A stretch of 64,000 bases of DNA from Paguma larvata (taxonomy: Eukaryota > Chordata > Mammalia > Carnivora > Viverridae), in the NCBI GenBank assembly GCA_030068075.1, contig CM057824.1, positions 124,858,414-124,922,413 on the forward strand, given 5' to 3'. The notes under the pieces were generated by a model. The model had not been told where the DNA came from, did no database searches, and saw nothing but the letters and a program-made list of their open reading frames with translations. This document shows, piece after piece, positions 12,750 to 26,158 of this stretch. The position numbers and the translations under genes were made by a program. Position 1 is the first letter of the stretch; every line of letters starts with the position of its first letter.

Positions 12750-13500
12750 GGCTGAAAATTGCTGTAAGTTGCCACCAAATGGATGGCAATGGCTGCTACA
12801 CGTACATGTCTTGTACAAAGCCACTAGATGGTAAAATTCAATTATCATTTCATATTCTCCTCCATCCTCTCCCCAGAATTGCATCTAGATTCCAGGGACT
12901 GGGCAGGGGTTTCCATATTGTTGAGATCTTGCATTGGGTTGGAAGTAGCACCAAATGTTAACCATTGGGATAGACTTACTCATTAGTCTGGAGATCACTG
13001 CTGTGTCCACTTCATCCCAAGCACAAGTACAAACTGTCTCCAGATCGGCCAGGTCTGTAGAACGCACATTTCTTAGGATCCACAGTACACAGGATCATTA
13101 TGACACTCCCTTGTCACTCGACCCACTGCATGAAATCCATTAATTTGACTAAGCATCTTGCTCTTTTTGACAGCAGCGTCCAGGATGGGGTCACAGAGAG
13201 ACTCCTCTGTCTCATAGGTATACCGGAATACTCTACAACTGTCAGAGGTGATGCACAAATACAACTTCAAAAAATGAGGTCCTTTAACCCCTTCTTTCAT
13301 AGGTAGGGATTGGTCCTGGGGAGAGAGGCAAATATAGCATACAGATATTGGTGTGTTGGAGTAGGAAAGGGGAAGGGGAGGGCAGCTAGATGGCCAGGTT
13401 ATGGATAGGAGAGACGTATTAAGGCTGAAAAACTAGATGCAGTCTTTCACCCACACAGGGAAATTTGGTTCTTTGCTGCTCTCTGTCAGTAGCTGTGAAT
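12750..13500. other. GC-richer block, unassigned; possible old pseudogene or repeat
   Basis: This block is more GC-rich than its surroundings. It has overlapping open frames on both strands; the minus-strand frame at 13073-13300 has a protein-like composition (a cysteine- and hydrophobic-rich run followed by charged residues). The same frame ends at TAA just before 13073 and no splice-flanked exon could be built. I do not recognise a protein. It may be a decayed retrocopy, a fragment of an old LTR element, or chance. Confidence 0.3.
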
Positions 13501-13504
13501 AGTC

Positions 13505-13580
13505 CTCAGTCAGAATCACCTGGAGGGCTTGTGAAGCCACAATTGGCTGGGACAGTTTCCAATTCAGTAAGAAGAGAAAC
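13505..13580 (+). repeat. MER5-like hAT-Charlie fragment
   Basis: The phrase cagaatcacctggagggctt followed by a run ending in attcagtaag matches the well-known MER5-family non-autonomous hAT element. Only part of the element survives and no 8-bp duplication is visible. Confidence 0.5.
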
Positions 13581-16500
13581 CTAAATTGGAGAAAGGTGGG
13601 GCAAGTTCGGGCCAGGTAGTTATAACACCCGGTGCTACTCCTGGAAGGGACTCATGACCTTGGGAGAAGTAACTCTATTCAGCTGTGTTATAGACCTAAA
13701 CCAACCATACACCAAGTCATCTTGCAATTTACTCTTTATCAATATATCCAATGTCAGTGTGTCCTTAGACACTTAAAAGTTTCAAAACTAGAAACAAGCA
13801 GTCTAGTAATATTAATTTGGCTAATCTATCAGTCTGGGTACTCCAGTTTGTTTTTGCTTGGTTAAACACATTTGGTTTTATAAAACCTTTGTGCACTCAA
13901 CCCTTGACGTATAAAAAGTATAATCTATGTAAACCCATTTTGTTATATGAGACAATTCAGCCCTTGTTTTCTTTACAGATTAAAACATATTTTTTGTTAG
14001 CAGTAATGAAGAAAAAACGACATGCATAAAGCAAAGTATCTGTTTGCATGTTTTATATTGTTTTATTATTTAGTTGTATGGATCTAAGTAACTTAAGATT
14101 TCAAGGAATGCCCGCAGATTGAGGAACAATTCATGTTAAAAGGCTGCCCTCTTGTGACAATGTGTTGTATATTTTGTTAGTAAAACTTGACCTTCTACCC
14201 TCTAAAATCCAATTCATAATCACATTAAACAGATATAAAACCTGAATGTAGTTTGTTTTTTTTGTTGTTGTCAAAAAAATTGTTTGTAAAAAAATATCTT
14301 GCTTAGATGGCAATTTTAGGTAATGAATTGTTCTGATTAGGTAGGTGTTCCAGGGAGCTGAAATTTAAACCCATCTCATTATTTAACCAACTTATTAATA
14401 TATATATTTCCAATATTTATGACCCACTTTTCTGCTTTTAAAAAATTGGTTAATTTTGCTACACACTGAGGTATCAGTGGCATACATCATAGGACTTAGT
14501 AACTCATCTATGTTACTGTAACTATGAATGTCACCCACAGACTGAAGAGTCAGTTAATCAGTAAGCATCACTAGTGGAAAGATAAATAGTTCATATCTTC
14601 TGGCTTTGAAGAGCTCTCAGTCTAATGCAGGATAGAGGTCATATAAACAATTACAAAGAAAAATCATAAATGCTACAGTACAGGTATAAATACTATATCG
14701 GGAAGCATAGAAGAGAAAGTACTTAGCTTTTCTTTAGAGAACTAGAGAAAAAGGCTAACATTGGAGACACTTGACATTTGAATAAGACACGCAGGATTTT
14801 ATTATATGCTAAGTAACCCCTCAATGCTGGACATGTATTGATGAAAATATTTAATCCCTACTCTTAAGGAACTGACTTATAATGGAGAAACCATACTATA
14901 GACACTTTGAATGCAATGTGATAAGGGTTTATAACGTTCTGTGGATGTTCTGTGGATTTTCTCTCCATATCTCTCGAAACTGTTCCCTTCTTTTCATTTT
15001 GTCATACCCAATAGTTACAAATATAGTGACTGTGGTGTTTTTGAGATGTTAATTTTCTTTTCTTCTAGTATTTTTTTCTAGGTCTTCTTTATAGTTCTAG
15101 GAGCAAACTTATTCTGGGCTCACTGAGTTAGAGGCATGGAAAGAAAGCATTTTATGGAAAGGAATAGTAAGTAACCTACAATTCTTTCTGACTTATAACT
15201 TATAAAAATTTAAGCCTTAGAGAGAATTTAAAAGAATCATGGAACTGGTGGAAAAAAATATTTTGATGATTGAGAAACATAGTATAAATGTGAAAGGAGA
15301 CAGATTTTCCCCAGATTAGGAAAAAATTCCCTCTCTGCACTTCTACATTCCCTCTCCATGGTTGAGAGAGGTGAAAGCATGAGTGTTCCTTGATCAGCAG
15401 TGAAGACCTAGAAGAAATTTCCTAGAAATATCCCATGAGGTGTAAAGATCCCAGAAAATTTTTTTAAAAACTACGATGGTGTTTAGACAGAAGGGGCCAT
15501 GGGCAGACCATGAGAGGATTTTGGCACTCCAGATTTGACCAAGAAGCAACAATGGGCTTGTGGGCCTCAATGAGCCCTGCAGGAATGGACAAAGGAGAGG
15601 CTAGCAGCAGCTTGTGCAGACACATGGTCAACTAAACACCTGACTACCACCATTCCCATGCTCTGGCTCTGCTTACCAAACCTGTGCTCTGCTACCCAGA
15701 TGCCTCCTTCAGGACTAAGGCACCACTCTCCCAGCTCCTACAGGTGCTGACAGCTGACTCCTTGCAGTAATGTCACAGCTGAATATAAACATCTTATCCA
15801 AGTTCACAGTCTCTTCTCAGACACAGCCTATATCCAAAGACTGACCAACGTGGGTGTATAAAGTCCTGGCTCCTTTACCCCAGTTTAGGATAGTCTGAGA
15901 CCCATTAGAGTCAAGCTACCAAAAAAAGGGGGATGGGAGGAAGGAGGAAAATTAATTTATCAAAGACAATAATTATTTCTAAAGGTGTGACATTAAAATT
16001 ATAATTAAACACAACTGTAATGATTACTTATATGAAAAGTTTAACTCCAGTGGGATATAGAAGAGATTGGTAATAGCTTTGATTCCAGGGCAGGGAACTC
16101 TGGATAGATGTCCTTTTAGCAAATTTTGATTCACTGTCATGTTGAAAGATTAAGTCCTTAAATAAGGAATAGGAAATTCTTTGTGACAACATTATATACA
16201 GATTTCGAAAGTTCTCTAATTCAGACAAGAAACTTATGGCCTAGAAACCCTGTTATATATGTAAAGAAGGCTTAACTGATAAATAGATATTGATATACAA
16301 AAATGCATGCGATGCATTTGATTAAATTATTTCACAGAATGTAAGAATTTCTAAAACTGTCGAATAAATCTAAATTTCTTACATAGTATATGTGATCAAT
16401 AAACATTATAAGTAGATAATTTATTTTTATTTACAGCATAACTTACATATTCAATTTATGTATTCAATTGTGCTCACTTGAAAAGGGGAGATTTCTAGCC

Positions 16501-17099
16501 CTCTTTCCCCTCCCCTACACAGGGATGTAAGCAAACATATAGAGTTGTAAGTCAGCGATTTTTCTTAGGAAAAAAGAGAAAATAAAAATAACATTGAAGA
16601 CCCTTTATCATGATGTCTATTTAAAAAGAAAAAAAAGGAACAAACAAACAAACAAATCCTTATTCTGGAGAACAAATGACAGAGATAGGAAGCAATTCAG
16701 ACCTAGTGAGGATGGACCTAACTCAGAATATATATGATTGGCAGGCATGGATTTGCAAAGCACTTCTACTAGTAGCCCCCAAATAACAGGTATCAGCTAG
16801 ATTGACCTCTACTATGTAGGTCAATTCATCCTGCCATTTTCCTCACATCCCTGCTATTGCTGGAACAGAAAGTCCATTATGCTTTTTAAAATAAAGCCCT
16901 CAAGATTGTTAAGTGGATGACATGCAGTAATCCTTAATTGTTTCTCTTGTTTTGCCCCTCATTCCATTTGATCCTGCTTATGGAACTTCTGCTAAATTTT
17001 CACTTTGATGGGGCTGCAAAGGGGGGGTCTCAACTTGGTTTAGAAAAAGGGATCAAAAAATGATGCCATATTAGAAGGCTACATCTATACAACACACAA
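13581..17099. other. Intergenic sequence without supported gene
   Basis: No exon, RNA gene or clear young repeat. The segment 15490-15900 is somewhat GC-richer but gives no recognisable protein or repeat. 14560-14930 has the texture of a very old LINE/MIR remnant but is too diverged to name. Confidence 0.45.
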
Positions 17100-17480
17100 A
17101 CTTTTCTTTCTCTCCTGCCATGCCATTGTGACAAAACGCCAAAGCATTGCTATGCTGAATTTCTTCATCTTCTTGGAGATGGCTGCTATCCTCACCTAAC
17201 ATCTTTTATTATTCTAGTCTGTGTGCCAGGGCCCCTTTCTCTACACCGGCCCTTGGACTAATCATTATTTCTGCAGCTATGATGCAGTTTTGGAGTGACG
17301 GGGGTTTGGAGCTGACAGCAAAGAAAAGAATTATTGAAGACATTTTTGATGCAAAAAGGTAATTTTATTAGAGCACTGGGACAGGACCAGTGGGCGGAAA
17401 GAGCTGCCCTGGGGTTGTGAAGACTGACTGGTTATATGCTATGTAGTTGGGGGAGATAAAGTCAAGAGGAAGGTTCTTAA
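17100..17480 (-). mobile_element. Possible class I LTR fragment
   Basis: Read on the minus strand, the block contains a polyadenylation signal in the context ctctaataaaattacctttt, followed by a downstream region resembling the R/U5 end of old carnivore ERV1 LTRs. No matching LTR end or TSD could be fixed and there are no gag, pol or env remnants, so the class is tentative. Confidence 0.4.
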
Positions 17481-17489
17481 TGAGGTCCG

Positions 17490-18425
17490 TATGCTAAAGA
17501 AGACAACCCAATTGAAAAAGTACAAAAGACCTTAATAGACACCTCACAAAGAAGATATATAGAGAGCAAATAAGCATGTGAAAATATGCTCAACATCAAA
17601 TGGCATCAGAGAAATAAAAATTGAAACGAGATTCCACTGCATATCTGTTAAAATGGCCAAAATCCACAACACTGACAACACCAAACCCTGGTGAGAAGGT
17701 GTAGCACCAGAACTCTCATTCATTGTTAGTGGTACAAAATGGTATACCCATTTTGGAAGACAGTTTATCAATTTCTTAGAAAAACAAACATACTTTCACC
17801 ATACAGTGCAGCAATTATACTACTTAGTATTTACCCAAAGGAATTGAAAACTTATGTCTACAAAAAAACCTACACATGAGTGTTTATAACATCTTGATTC
17901 ATAATTGATAAAACTTGGAAGTAATCAAGATGTCCTTCAGTAGGTGAATGGATAAATAAACTGTAGTATATCCAGACAAATGGAATATTATTCAGTGCTA
18001 AAATGAAATGAGCTACCAAGACAGGAAAAGCCATGGAGGAATCTTAAATGAATATTTTTAACTGAAAGAATCCAATCTGAAAAGGCTATAGATTGTATGA
18101 TTACATACAAAAAAGAAAATGAAAAAAGAAAAACTATGAAAACAGTAAATAACAAAACTATAGAAACAATAAAAAGACAAGTGGATGCCATAGGTTGGGG
18201 AGAAACAAAGGATGAATAGATAGAACACAGAGGAATTTTAAGGCCATGAAAGTACCCTGATTCATATCATAGTGATGGATATATGTCATGATACATTTGT
18301 CCAAACCATAGAGTGTATAGCACCAATAATGCAAACTCTGTAAACCATAATGTCAACAGTGGACTTTTTGTGATTATGAGGTATTAGGGTAGATTCATCA
18401 ACTGTAACAAATGTTATCACTTAGG
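17490..18425 (+). mobile_element. Old L1M 3' fragment (ORF2 end and 3' UTR)
   Basis: Typical L1 ORF2 C-terminal phrasing runs in order: 'caaagaagatatatagagag', 'tgttagtggtacaaaatggt', 'caattatactacttagtatt', 'gtgaatggataaataaactg', then 3'-UTR text. Frames are broken many times. It is a 5'-truncated, inactive copy. Confidence 0.75.
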
Positions 18426-18499
18426 TGGGGGATGTTGATAAGGAGGGAGGCTCTGCAAGTGTGTGAGCAGAGGTGTTAGAAGGTGAAGGAGGGGAAGTA

Positions 18500-18915
18500 A
18501 AGTGTCCTCCACAGTAAGAAGGCACTTTGAGACGGAAAAACAAAGCAAGCCACTCCTCCAGTTTACACAATTTTATTCAAGGTAACTGATGGGATCAGGC
18601 AGGCAGGCAATCGAGATGCTATGCAGCTATTCTCCCCCAAAATCTGGATCTTCTTCCACTGATTGTACACAGAGGATATTAGTTATCCAAAGTGATGCCA
18701 TCTGTGTGCTAGAGGGGAGGGAGGGGAAAGAACTATGATATCTCTACTAGTTATCTGACCAACTCCAGGGAAGAGCAGAACAAGCTTTCCTGCATTCAGG
18801 TCAGGATATACAATAACCTTCAAGGGGCATGGAATATGTAGCCCCAAGGAAGGTCATTGCATGTGCTTAAAAAAGACAGAAGGCCAAATATGGACAGTAT
18901 TGTCAGCATCCCTAC
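18500..18915 (-). mobile_element. Possible solo or partial LTR
   Basis: On the minus strand the segment could begin tgtagggatgctgacaat and ends near gtggaggaca, with an internal polyadenylation signal in ccttgaataaaattgtgtaa. This TG...CA form with AATAAA fits an LTR. I could not match flanking duplications, so the borders and class remain uncertain. Confidence 0.4.
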
Positions 18916-19224
18916 AAGAGGTACACAGAAAATCTTTGTACCTTCTCCTCACTTGTGCTGTGAAGCTTAAACTGGTCTAAAAATAATAATAATCAAGTCT
19001 TAATTAAAAAAATGTTTCAGGCAGTATCTGAATTGAGACCATGTGGATGACAAACAAGCCAGATGACCAGCTTCTAATGATCTCATAGCAGGACCTTGCC
19101 CTGACATATATTGTCCACACAGCATGGCTGCTTTGTAACTTCTAAACTAGCTGACGCCAATGACCGATGACCAATGTCTTGCTTCTTGCCTCTACTATAT
19201 GTAAAGGGAGTAGTTAGCCCACAT
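18916..19224. other. Intergenic spacer
   Basis: Spacer between a possible LTR and a MIR. No feature is supported. Confidence 0.4.
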
Positions 19225-19430
19225 GCAGGTAATAGTGTATTCTGTTATTATGTGCTAGATGTTTAAATTTCTTCATCCTCACACCAACCCTGTGAAGAAA
19301 GCATGATTATTCTCACCATTTCTCAGCTGAGGAAACTGAGGCAGAGAGCTTAAGTAGTCAGATGAAGACCACACAGATGGTATGTGGCAGATCCAAGATT
19401 TGAACTCGGGAACCTAGCTCCTGGGCTTAT
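19225..19430 (-). repeat. MIR SINE
   Basis: A well-preserved MIR in reverse: ctgaggaaactgaggcagag, then a block like 'gaccacacagatggtatgtg' and 'agatttgaactcgggaacc'. These are the expected MIR core and tRNA-derived head in order. Confidence 0.8.
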
Positions 19431-21654
19431 ACCTGAAACCACTCTCAGTCACTGAAGACCTGTTATAGAAGTCATCTCCCATAGAATCAGAATCCTAGGC
19501 ATTCTGGGTCTGCGAAAATGCACTCAGAAGGTTTTAAGACAAGAAGTCCTGAAGGACAACCAATACCCTTCTGTAGCTTATTTTGTAAAATGAGATTTCA
19601 GTGAGGAAATCTCTATGTAACAGAGGCACAGTATTTTTTTCTCTTATAAATTTATTCATCACAACGTTTTATGCCTAAACACACAGTTTGTATGTTCGTT
19701 GCACAGTTATAAATAGATACGCTCAATCTGGTAAAATGTACAGAAAGTGGGCAGAGTATTTTTAATCTTGAGAAAATGCTACAAAAAGAACCCCATCCTC
19801 AGGCTCTTTTGGCTCAGATATAGCAACATTCATGGACCAGGTTCCTTACCTCTTGCTTGGTACCCTTGAACGTAGGTATTCTATGTTGAGCCTACCTTTG
19901 TTCCTAATACGATAGTAGTTGGTACATTCAGGAGTTCTACAGAATTCTTCTATCTGATTTAGGTATTCTGATGTCCAGGCAGTTCTTGCCTTTAAGGGAT
20001 GATACTTCTTGGGCATTTCTGCTGAGATATTTTTTCTCAAAAGCCATTCCACTTTACCTCACCTATGTTTGAAAATAAATCATTTAATTCATTTATTCTA
20101 ATCTCTTTCTTTGTAGTCTATAAATTTTATAATAAAAAATAAATACTATATTCACTATGACAACTAGGAATTATGACTGGCATTATTTTTACATGTCACC
20201 TCACAATATTATTATCATTTTTTATTAAGATTATAAAGTTAATACTTCTTAGTTATTTCAATCATTCCTATTTAAACTAGTACTAAGTAAAATTAAACTC
20301 ATAGTATCCTTCTAGACTCAGAAATTGGAGTAATTCTTAATACTATTTTAGAATATGCCATTATATTGAAGGTGCATTATTATGTAAAAAATAACTGATT
20401 ATGAAAAACTGGATTAAAAAAAACACTGGATTTTGGGGAGGTGCTCGCAGGTGTCTCATTTCTGCACAATTTACAAGCACTGGCGGCCTGTTTGAATATC
20501 TATTCAAGAACGTCTGTATAGAAAATAGCTTTGGAAAATAGAATTAGTGTCTCCTTCTGGAGCAAAGAAAAGGTTTGTTTACTGTCCAGTGTAATATAGA
20601 TAATGTCTCTCTCTCTGGGGAAAAGTTCTGGCACACGAGCTGCCATAATAGAAGATGTAGGTTCCCTGCGCGTGTGGCCATTCTCCTGTCGTACCAGGTG
20701 CAGGCATTACTTGGCCCCTTTGTGTCGCCCTGTGAGAGCCGTGTACTCCAGCTACACTGTTGCTATGACCGATCATTTCTTCCCCTCAACTGAGCCAGAA
20801 GTCCTCTGTCTTCAGTGATCATCCATAAAACTGTGGCAAAAACCCTTGTTAGCTTACAAGTAATGTCTCAGACCCTTCTAAGTTATTGACAAATATGAAA
20901 AAAATTTTTAACACGTATTTATATACATAGATACATGTTTAAAGTGGGGAGAGCAAAAGAGAAATTAAGAGGAAATGCTAATAGGGATAGGATTTTATGA
21001 TTTTTGAATTCTTTTTGTTTGTCCATTTTTCTGCAATTGATATGTACATAAACAGAAAAAAATCAGTGTTTCATACAAATAAATCGGTATACTCTACTTT
21101 ATTGTCAATGTGAATTATATCTCTTTTAAAGTTGTAGTTTCGGTGCTTTCGAACTTAGAAATATAGAGAAGTTATTAATACCTCTATATTCTTTTACATC
21201 CTACCACTATCCAGCATTCTTATTTGTTACAAGGGTAGTAGATTGTATTATGTTTTGTTGTGAGACAGTATTACCATCAACAAATAACTTCAGAAAGGAG
21301 GACTCAAAATTAGTGGTGTTTTTAGTTAGTAGTAAAACACAATATAATATGTTACTAGAGTGTATTCCATAATATACCTATATAAGCCATACATCATATA
21401 TATCTTCTTTGTTGTCTATCAAATTTATATGTATTTTATATATGCATATGTTTCCATTTCACATTTTATTTGGGCAAAGTTTCCAGATAAAAATACTACT
21501 TATAGTGATAACAGGTTCCCTTACCTTGATTCTGATTTCAACGAGAGTAGCTTGGCTATTGTATTGTTAATTAAAATGAAAACTTTCCTTTTATTTGTAG
21601 TTTAATAAAGTTTTATTTTGTCCTTCCATTTTTTTCAGATGAGTTTTAGGTTTT
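19431..21654. other. Intergenic sequence with one GC-richer patch
   Basis: Mostly AT-rich DNA without a gene. The patch at 20570-20820 is distinctly richer in G+C and CpG and is open in several frames at once on both strands, but gives no recognised protein. It may be an old LTR or a decayed CpG-rich regulatory segment. Confidence 0.4.
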
Positions 21655-21775
21655 GTACTGGGTTGAAGACTATCCCCCCAAATCCACATCCATTCAAACC
21701 CTCGGAATGTGACATTATTTGGAAACAGGGTTTTTGCAGATGTAATTAGTTAAGATGCGGTCATGCTGGAGCTTT
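21655..21775 (+). mobile_element. MLT1-type MaLR LTR fragment
   Basis: The phrases 'actatccccccaaatccaca' and 'gcagatgtaattagttaaga' are hallmarks of MLT1 LTRs of the ERVL-MaLR group in plus orientation. Only the first part of the LTR remains. Confidence 0.7.
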
Positions 21776-22029
21776 CCTTCCCTCAACTTCCATATTTAAT
21801 AAGCTGGCATGACATAGTTCTACCTTCAAAATACTTGAGTCTAACCCACTACATCCAACAAAACAAACATACAACAACAGCGACAAAAACACCATAGATC
21901 ATGCTACCATGATCACACAGTCTTCTTCTCTGCTTCCAAACTTACCTGCCTACCTAAGGTGCATTTCCAATAATGAAACACAGTCATTGTTGTTCTCATA
22001 TGTGAATTATATTAATGGTTTCATGTTAC

Positions 22030-22540
22030 ATTTAGAGTAAACTGCAAACTATTACCATGGCCAATAGGATGTTTAAAATCTGTCATCTGCCAATGTCACC
22101 ATCCTCGACTCCTGTAATCATGCCTCTCGAGTGCTAGACTCCCAGCTCCACTGGCCTTCCTGTTCTTCCAACACACTTTCCTTCCTCAGGTCATTACACT
22201 TGCTATAGCCTCTGCTGGAAATGCTGTTCCCTAGATCCTTGCATGGGTTCTGCCTTAGTACCTTGGCCTCTGCCATAAAACTACGTTCTCAGGGAGGCTT
22301 TCCCTGACCATTTCAACTAACTCAGTCCCTCAGTATCACTATCTCTTTTCACTGTTATTTTTCTTAACGCCTTACCACTCTCTGAAATAATATTTTTGTT
22401 AATTTATTTAGTCTTTGTCTTACCCACTAAAAACTAAGCTTACTAAGTTCAAGAACCTGCTCTCTTTGCTCACAGCTGTGTTTCCAGTAAAATGTCAGGC
22501 ACATAAAAAACATTCAGTGTATGTTTGAATGAATGAATGA
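22030..22540 (+). mobile_element. LINE L2 3' end
   Basis: The order of phrases is that of the L2 3' terminus: 'tgctgttccctagatccttg', 'ggaggctttccctgaccatt', a middle with 'actaagcttactaagttcaag', 'caggcacataaaaaacattc', and a terminal gaatgaatgaatgaatg run. It is ancient and non-coding now. Confidence 0.75.
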
Positions 22541-22649
22541 ATGTCTATGTAGACGTGTCTAGTTTGTACATTCTAGAACACATCCTTCTAGAAGCAGCAC
22601 ATAGTTTTTTTGCCACCATCCATGCTACACCTACTCCATGTTTCAGAAA

Positions 22650-23040
22650 GTATATTGCTTAACTTTTGCTGGATAACAAACCATCCCAACACAGCATCAT
22701 GGTCTGTTGTGTTTCTTCAGGTCTGGGCTGATTCTACCGATCTCTCTGCATTTGGTCAATCTGCTGGGTGGCAGTTGTTGGCTGAGGTGTCTCATTTATC
22801 CTCCATTCAGTATCTCATCCTTCCAGCAGCCTAGCCTGAGCATTTTAGCTTGATGTCCCTGGGATCCAAGGGCAGTAAGTACTTGTCAGGTCTCAGGTTG
22901 GATTACGTTTACTATTGTCCCAATGACCAAATTAAGACACGTGTACAAGCCCAGATTCCAGGTTTGAGGGTATTATCTATGGGAATGACTACTGGGAGAT
23001 TTGAAAAAATTAGGCAATATTACAGAAACAATCTACCACA
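22650..23040 (-). mobile_element. MLT1-type MaLR solo LTR remnant
   Basis: Minus orientation: the LTR would begin tgtggtagattgtttctgta and run toward 'gggatggtttgttatccagc'. These phrases match an MLT1-type LTR. It is diverged, with an internal segment that has drifted heavily. No internal ERVL sequence accompanies it. Confidence 0.6.
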
Positions 23041-25678
23041 GGTGGAAAGCCACCATCGCCTGTCTATATTCATTCCCAATAATATAATTTTCTGGATTTG
23101 TGGGCTACTGGTGACTAGAAAGTGAAATAAGGGAGGAAAATGTGGAGAGTGGAAATTTTCTTGTTCTCAGAAAGTTACTGATTTCCAGTAGGTAAATGGT
23201 CATACACCTCTGGTTGGAAAGTGAAATGAAATCACAGTGCAATGGGTCTACCCCTCTACCTGCCCCCACTCTCAGCTCAGTTATCTGCCTCCATGTCCCA
23301 TTTGTGTGTGATCATTATAACTTCCTGCTGAAGTCTGCAATATTATATTTAATTTCCCTAGATTGCAGATATTTTCAATTGTAGATTCTGTGCATTTCCT
23401 TGACTTGTTCAAATGAAAAGGAGCTAAGGGTGAACCCGGTACTATTTCCTGCCATCCTTATAATACTGAGGTGTCTTCCAAATTTTTCTTTATATTAAAA
23501 CTGTGCCCATATTCAAATCTATAAATATTGGTCAAGTATTATTTTTTGTACAGATTATAGGAAAATATGATTGAAATAAGATAGTTCCTATGATCAGTAA
23601 CTCATTATTTCATAGAAACTATATCTTATGCTTCATTCAGAATGTAAGTTTTTTGGGGGTGGTGTCCTAGGCCATGTGGTTCTGAAAATATATTCCATTT
23701 CATTATTAAAATAATATTAAATTATAAATATTAATATTATTAAAATGTAATATTAATAAATTCTAATTCTCCTTGTCACATTATTTCTCGCACACTCTCT
23801 CGCTCATCCCATACCCCCCAGCTTAAAGAGTGCTCTGCTAAGAGTAAGCATATTTTCTAAGTTTTTCATTCTTCATTTACTCTGACAACCCTTATCTTAA
23901 AAACTTTCTCCACAGACATTTCCCAATTAAACATGTCTCCTACCGTTAATGAGTGACACAACACTAACAAGTAATAGAGAATAAAAAACTCTTTGATAAC
24001 TTGTGACAAGTTCAACAGAAAAAGGTCCAGTGATTTCAGAATCTATGTCTGTGGCACACTTTGTTGTGCTTTTTTTTCCCTTTTACAAGGTAGTTATTTT
24101 TAATAGACCTGAATTTTTATCATTCTTCTATGTGTTTAGAGTGTTAATGTTTTAATACTTCAGTGATATGTGTGAAAGAATTTTTAAATTCAGTTCTGAA
24201 TGTAAATTATTCTTAAATACTCTGCCTTGACTAACATCATCTAATGTTAAAATCTGGTTTTACTACATTTTTAGAAAAGAGTTTAAAGCATGAATAATAT
24301 CAAATTTGCTGTACAGTGAGAGCTCTGTGATCTCTAGCCAGAACCACTTGTAACATTTTGTTCTTCTGAATAGCCTGCAGTCAATGGCCACTGCCCACTC
24401 TTCCCAACTAAGCTAAAAAGAAATTTACTGCTTCAATTAATTTTGCACTTATCATTCAACAAATATTTATGGACCCCTTGAAATAGGCCAGGCAGTCATC
24501 TAAACCCTGAAAATACAAAGATGTATAATACAAAATTTCCTACTTTGGAAGATCACATCCTTGTGGTGGATGTAGACAAGTAAGCAAAGAGTTAACATCC
24601 CATGCTAACAGAGACATGAAATAGCATCTCTGGGAAACACGGGAGGAGACAAAAGCCAAGGAAGAAGTGATTTGGGGAGAAACAGTAGGTTACCCATGGA
24701 AAAGGCCATGAAAAGGCCCAAGCAAGAAGGAAGGTGCGAGGACAATCTGAGTTAGGAACTGGAAGGTGCTGATGGGGATCAAACAGGAAAGCTGGAAGAC
24801 TATTCAACTGAGTCCTAGAGAATCTGGGTGAATGATCAGTTGCTTTGAATCTTCAAACACTTTTTAAAATATTATGTTCCATTTAAAACACTTTAATCAT
24901 GACTGCTAGCCTACATGAAAACACATTCTTCCATGTCCCTGTGAGAAATAATTCTACCCTTAGCCAAGAGCCTAGCATTCCAGAAACTTAAGCCATGATA
25001 CAGAATCCAAATTCAATTCAACACCATCTGCATAACCAGCTGTTCACCTCCCATACTTCCTTCTTTTTTCATGTACCACATGTTCATGGGAAAAAAGAAA
25101 TTATGAATGAAAATGTTATCTGTGCTCTGAAGTCCTACATTTCATTACCCCAAACTCATCCACTGATGTTCTCTGAAAGTGTTGTTTAGGCCACCTGGAG
25201 AACAGATTGTATTGTCTTGGGGCAGGACTCAGGTATTTGGTAACTTTTAACAATATCTTCATACTAAGATCCTAAAAGCACATGCCAGAAAACCAGTACA
25301 TGTGCCTGGTGATTTACTGGAATGGTTACAATCAGCAAGCCCCTTGGCAGTTGGCAGGCACTCAGCAGCCCCATCACAATTTCTGAGTCAGGCTCTCCTT
25401 TTTGTCCTATGCTTCTTTTCCAGAGGATTTGAGCTCCTGTTCACACATCTATCCATTTATTCGTCCACAAAATTCATATAGTGCCTATTACATATTCAGT
25501 AGACAACAAAACACAACAAACATATTTTTTAAGTATTGTCAATTGTTCAAAGGATTTTTTTTTACTCTTTTATTCCCCTTGGTCACTGAAGGTAATAAAA
25601 CTAGCTAATGCATAGGGTATTTTTCAATACAAAATGAAATAGTGCAAGTCAAGACTTACTTAAATCACAGACTGGTGG
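23041..25678. other. Intergenic sequence without supported gene
   Basis: No gene found. There is an AT-rich run of 'attaaattataaatatta' type near 23700-23765. The stretch 24440-24830 has the look of an ancient LINE/MIR-era repeat but cannot be named by eye. Confidence 0.45.
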
Positions 25679-25717
25679 AGGCACCTAGCTGGCTCAGTTG
25701 GTAGAGCAGGTGACTCT

Positions 25718-25896
25718 TTTTTTTTTTTTTTAACTTCATTTATTTATTTTGAGAGAGAAGAGAGAGAGAATTCCAAGCAGGCTCTGCACTGTCAGCACAG
25801 AGCCCAACACAGGGCTTAAACTCATGAACTATGAGATCATGACCTGAGCCAAAATCAAGATTTGGATGCTTAACCAACTGAGACACCCAGGTGCCC
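25718..25896 (-). mobile_element. Felid SINE, first insertion into the nest
   Basis: Reversed element from a T-rich tail (with ttcatttatttattttgaga) to the head ending acacccaggtgccc. The flanks gagcaggtgactct (25704-25717) and gagaatgagactct (25898-25911) agree at 11 of 14 positions and look like a decayed TSD. Confidence 0.85.
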
Positions 25897-25932
25897 TGAG
25901 AATGAGACTCTTGATATCAAGGGCATGAGTTC

Positions 25933-26158
25933 TGGGTGCCTGGGTGGCTCAGTCGGTTAAGTGTCTGACTTCGGCTCAGGTCATGATCTCATAGTTCATG
26001 GGTTCGAGCCCTGTGTTGGGCTCTGTGCTGACAGCTCAAAGCCTGGAACCTGTTTTGGATTCTGTGTCTCCCTCTCTCTCTGCCTTCCCCCACTCGTACT
26101 CTGTCTCTCTCTCTCTCAAAAAAAAAAAAAAAACATTAAAAAAAATCATTAAAAAAAA
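25933..26158 (+). mobile_element. Felid SINE, second insertion into the nest
   Basis: Begins tgggtgcctgggtggctcag and has a complete head, CT-rich middle and long A tail. The TSD aagggcatgagttc is perfect at 25919-25932 and 26159-26172. It is the youngest element of the nest by TSD quality. Confidence 0.94.
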
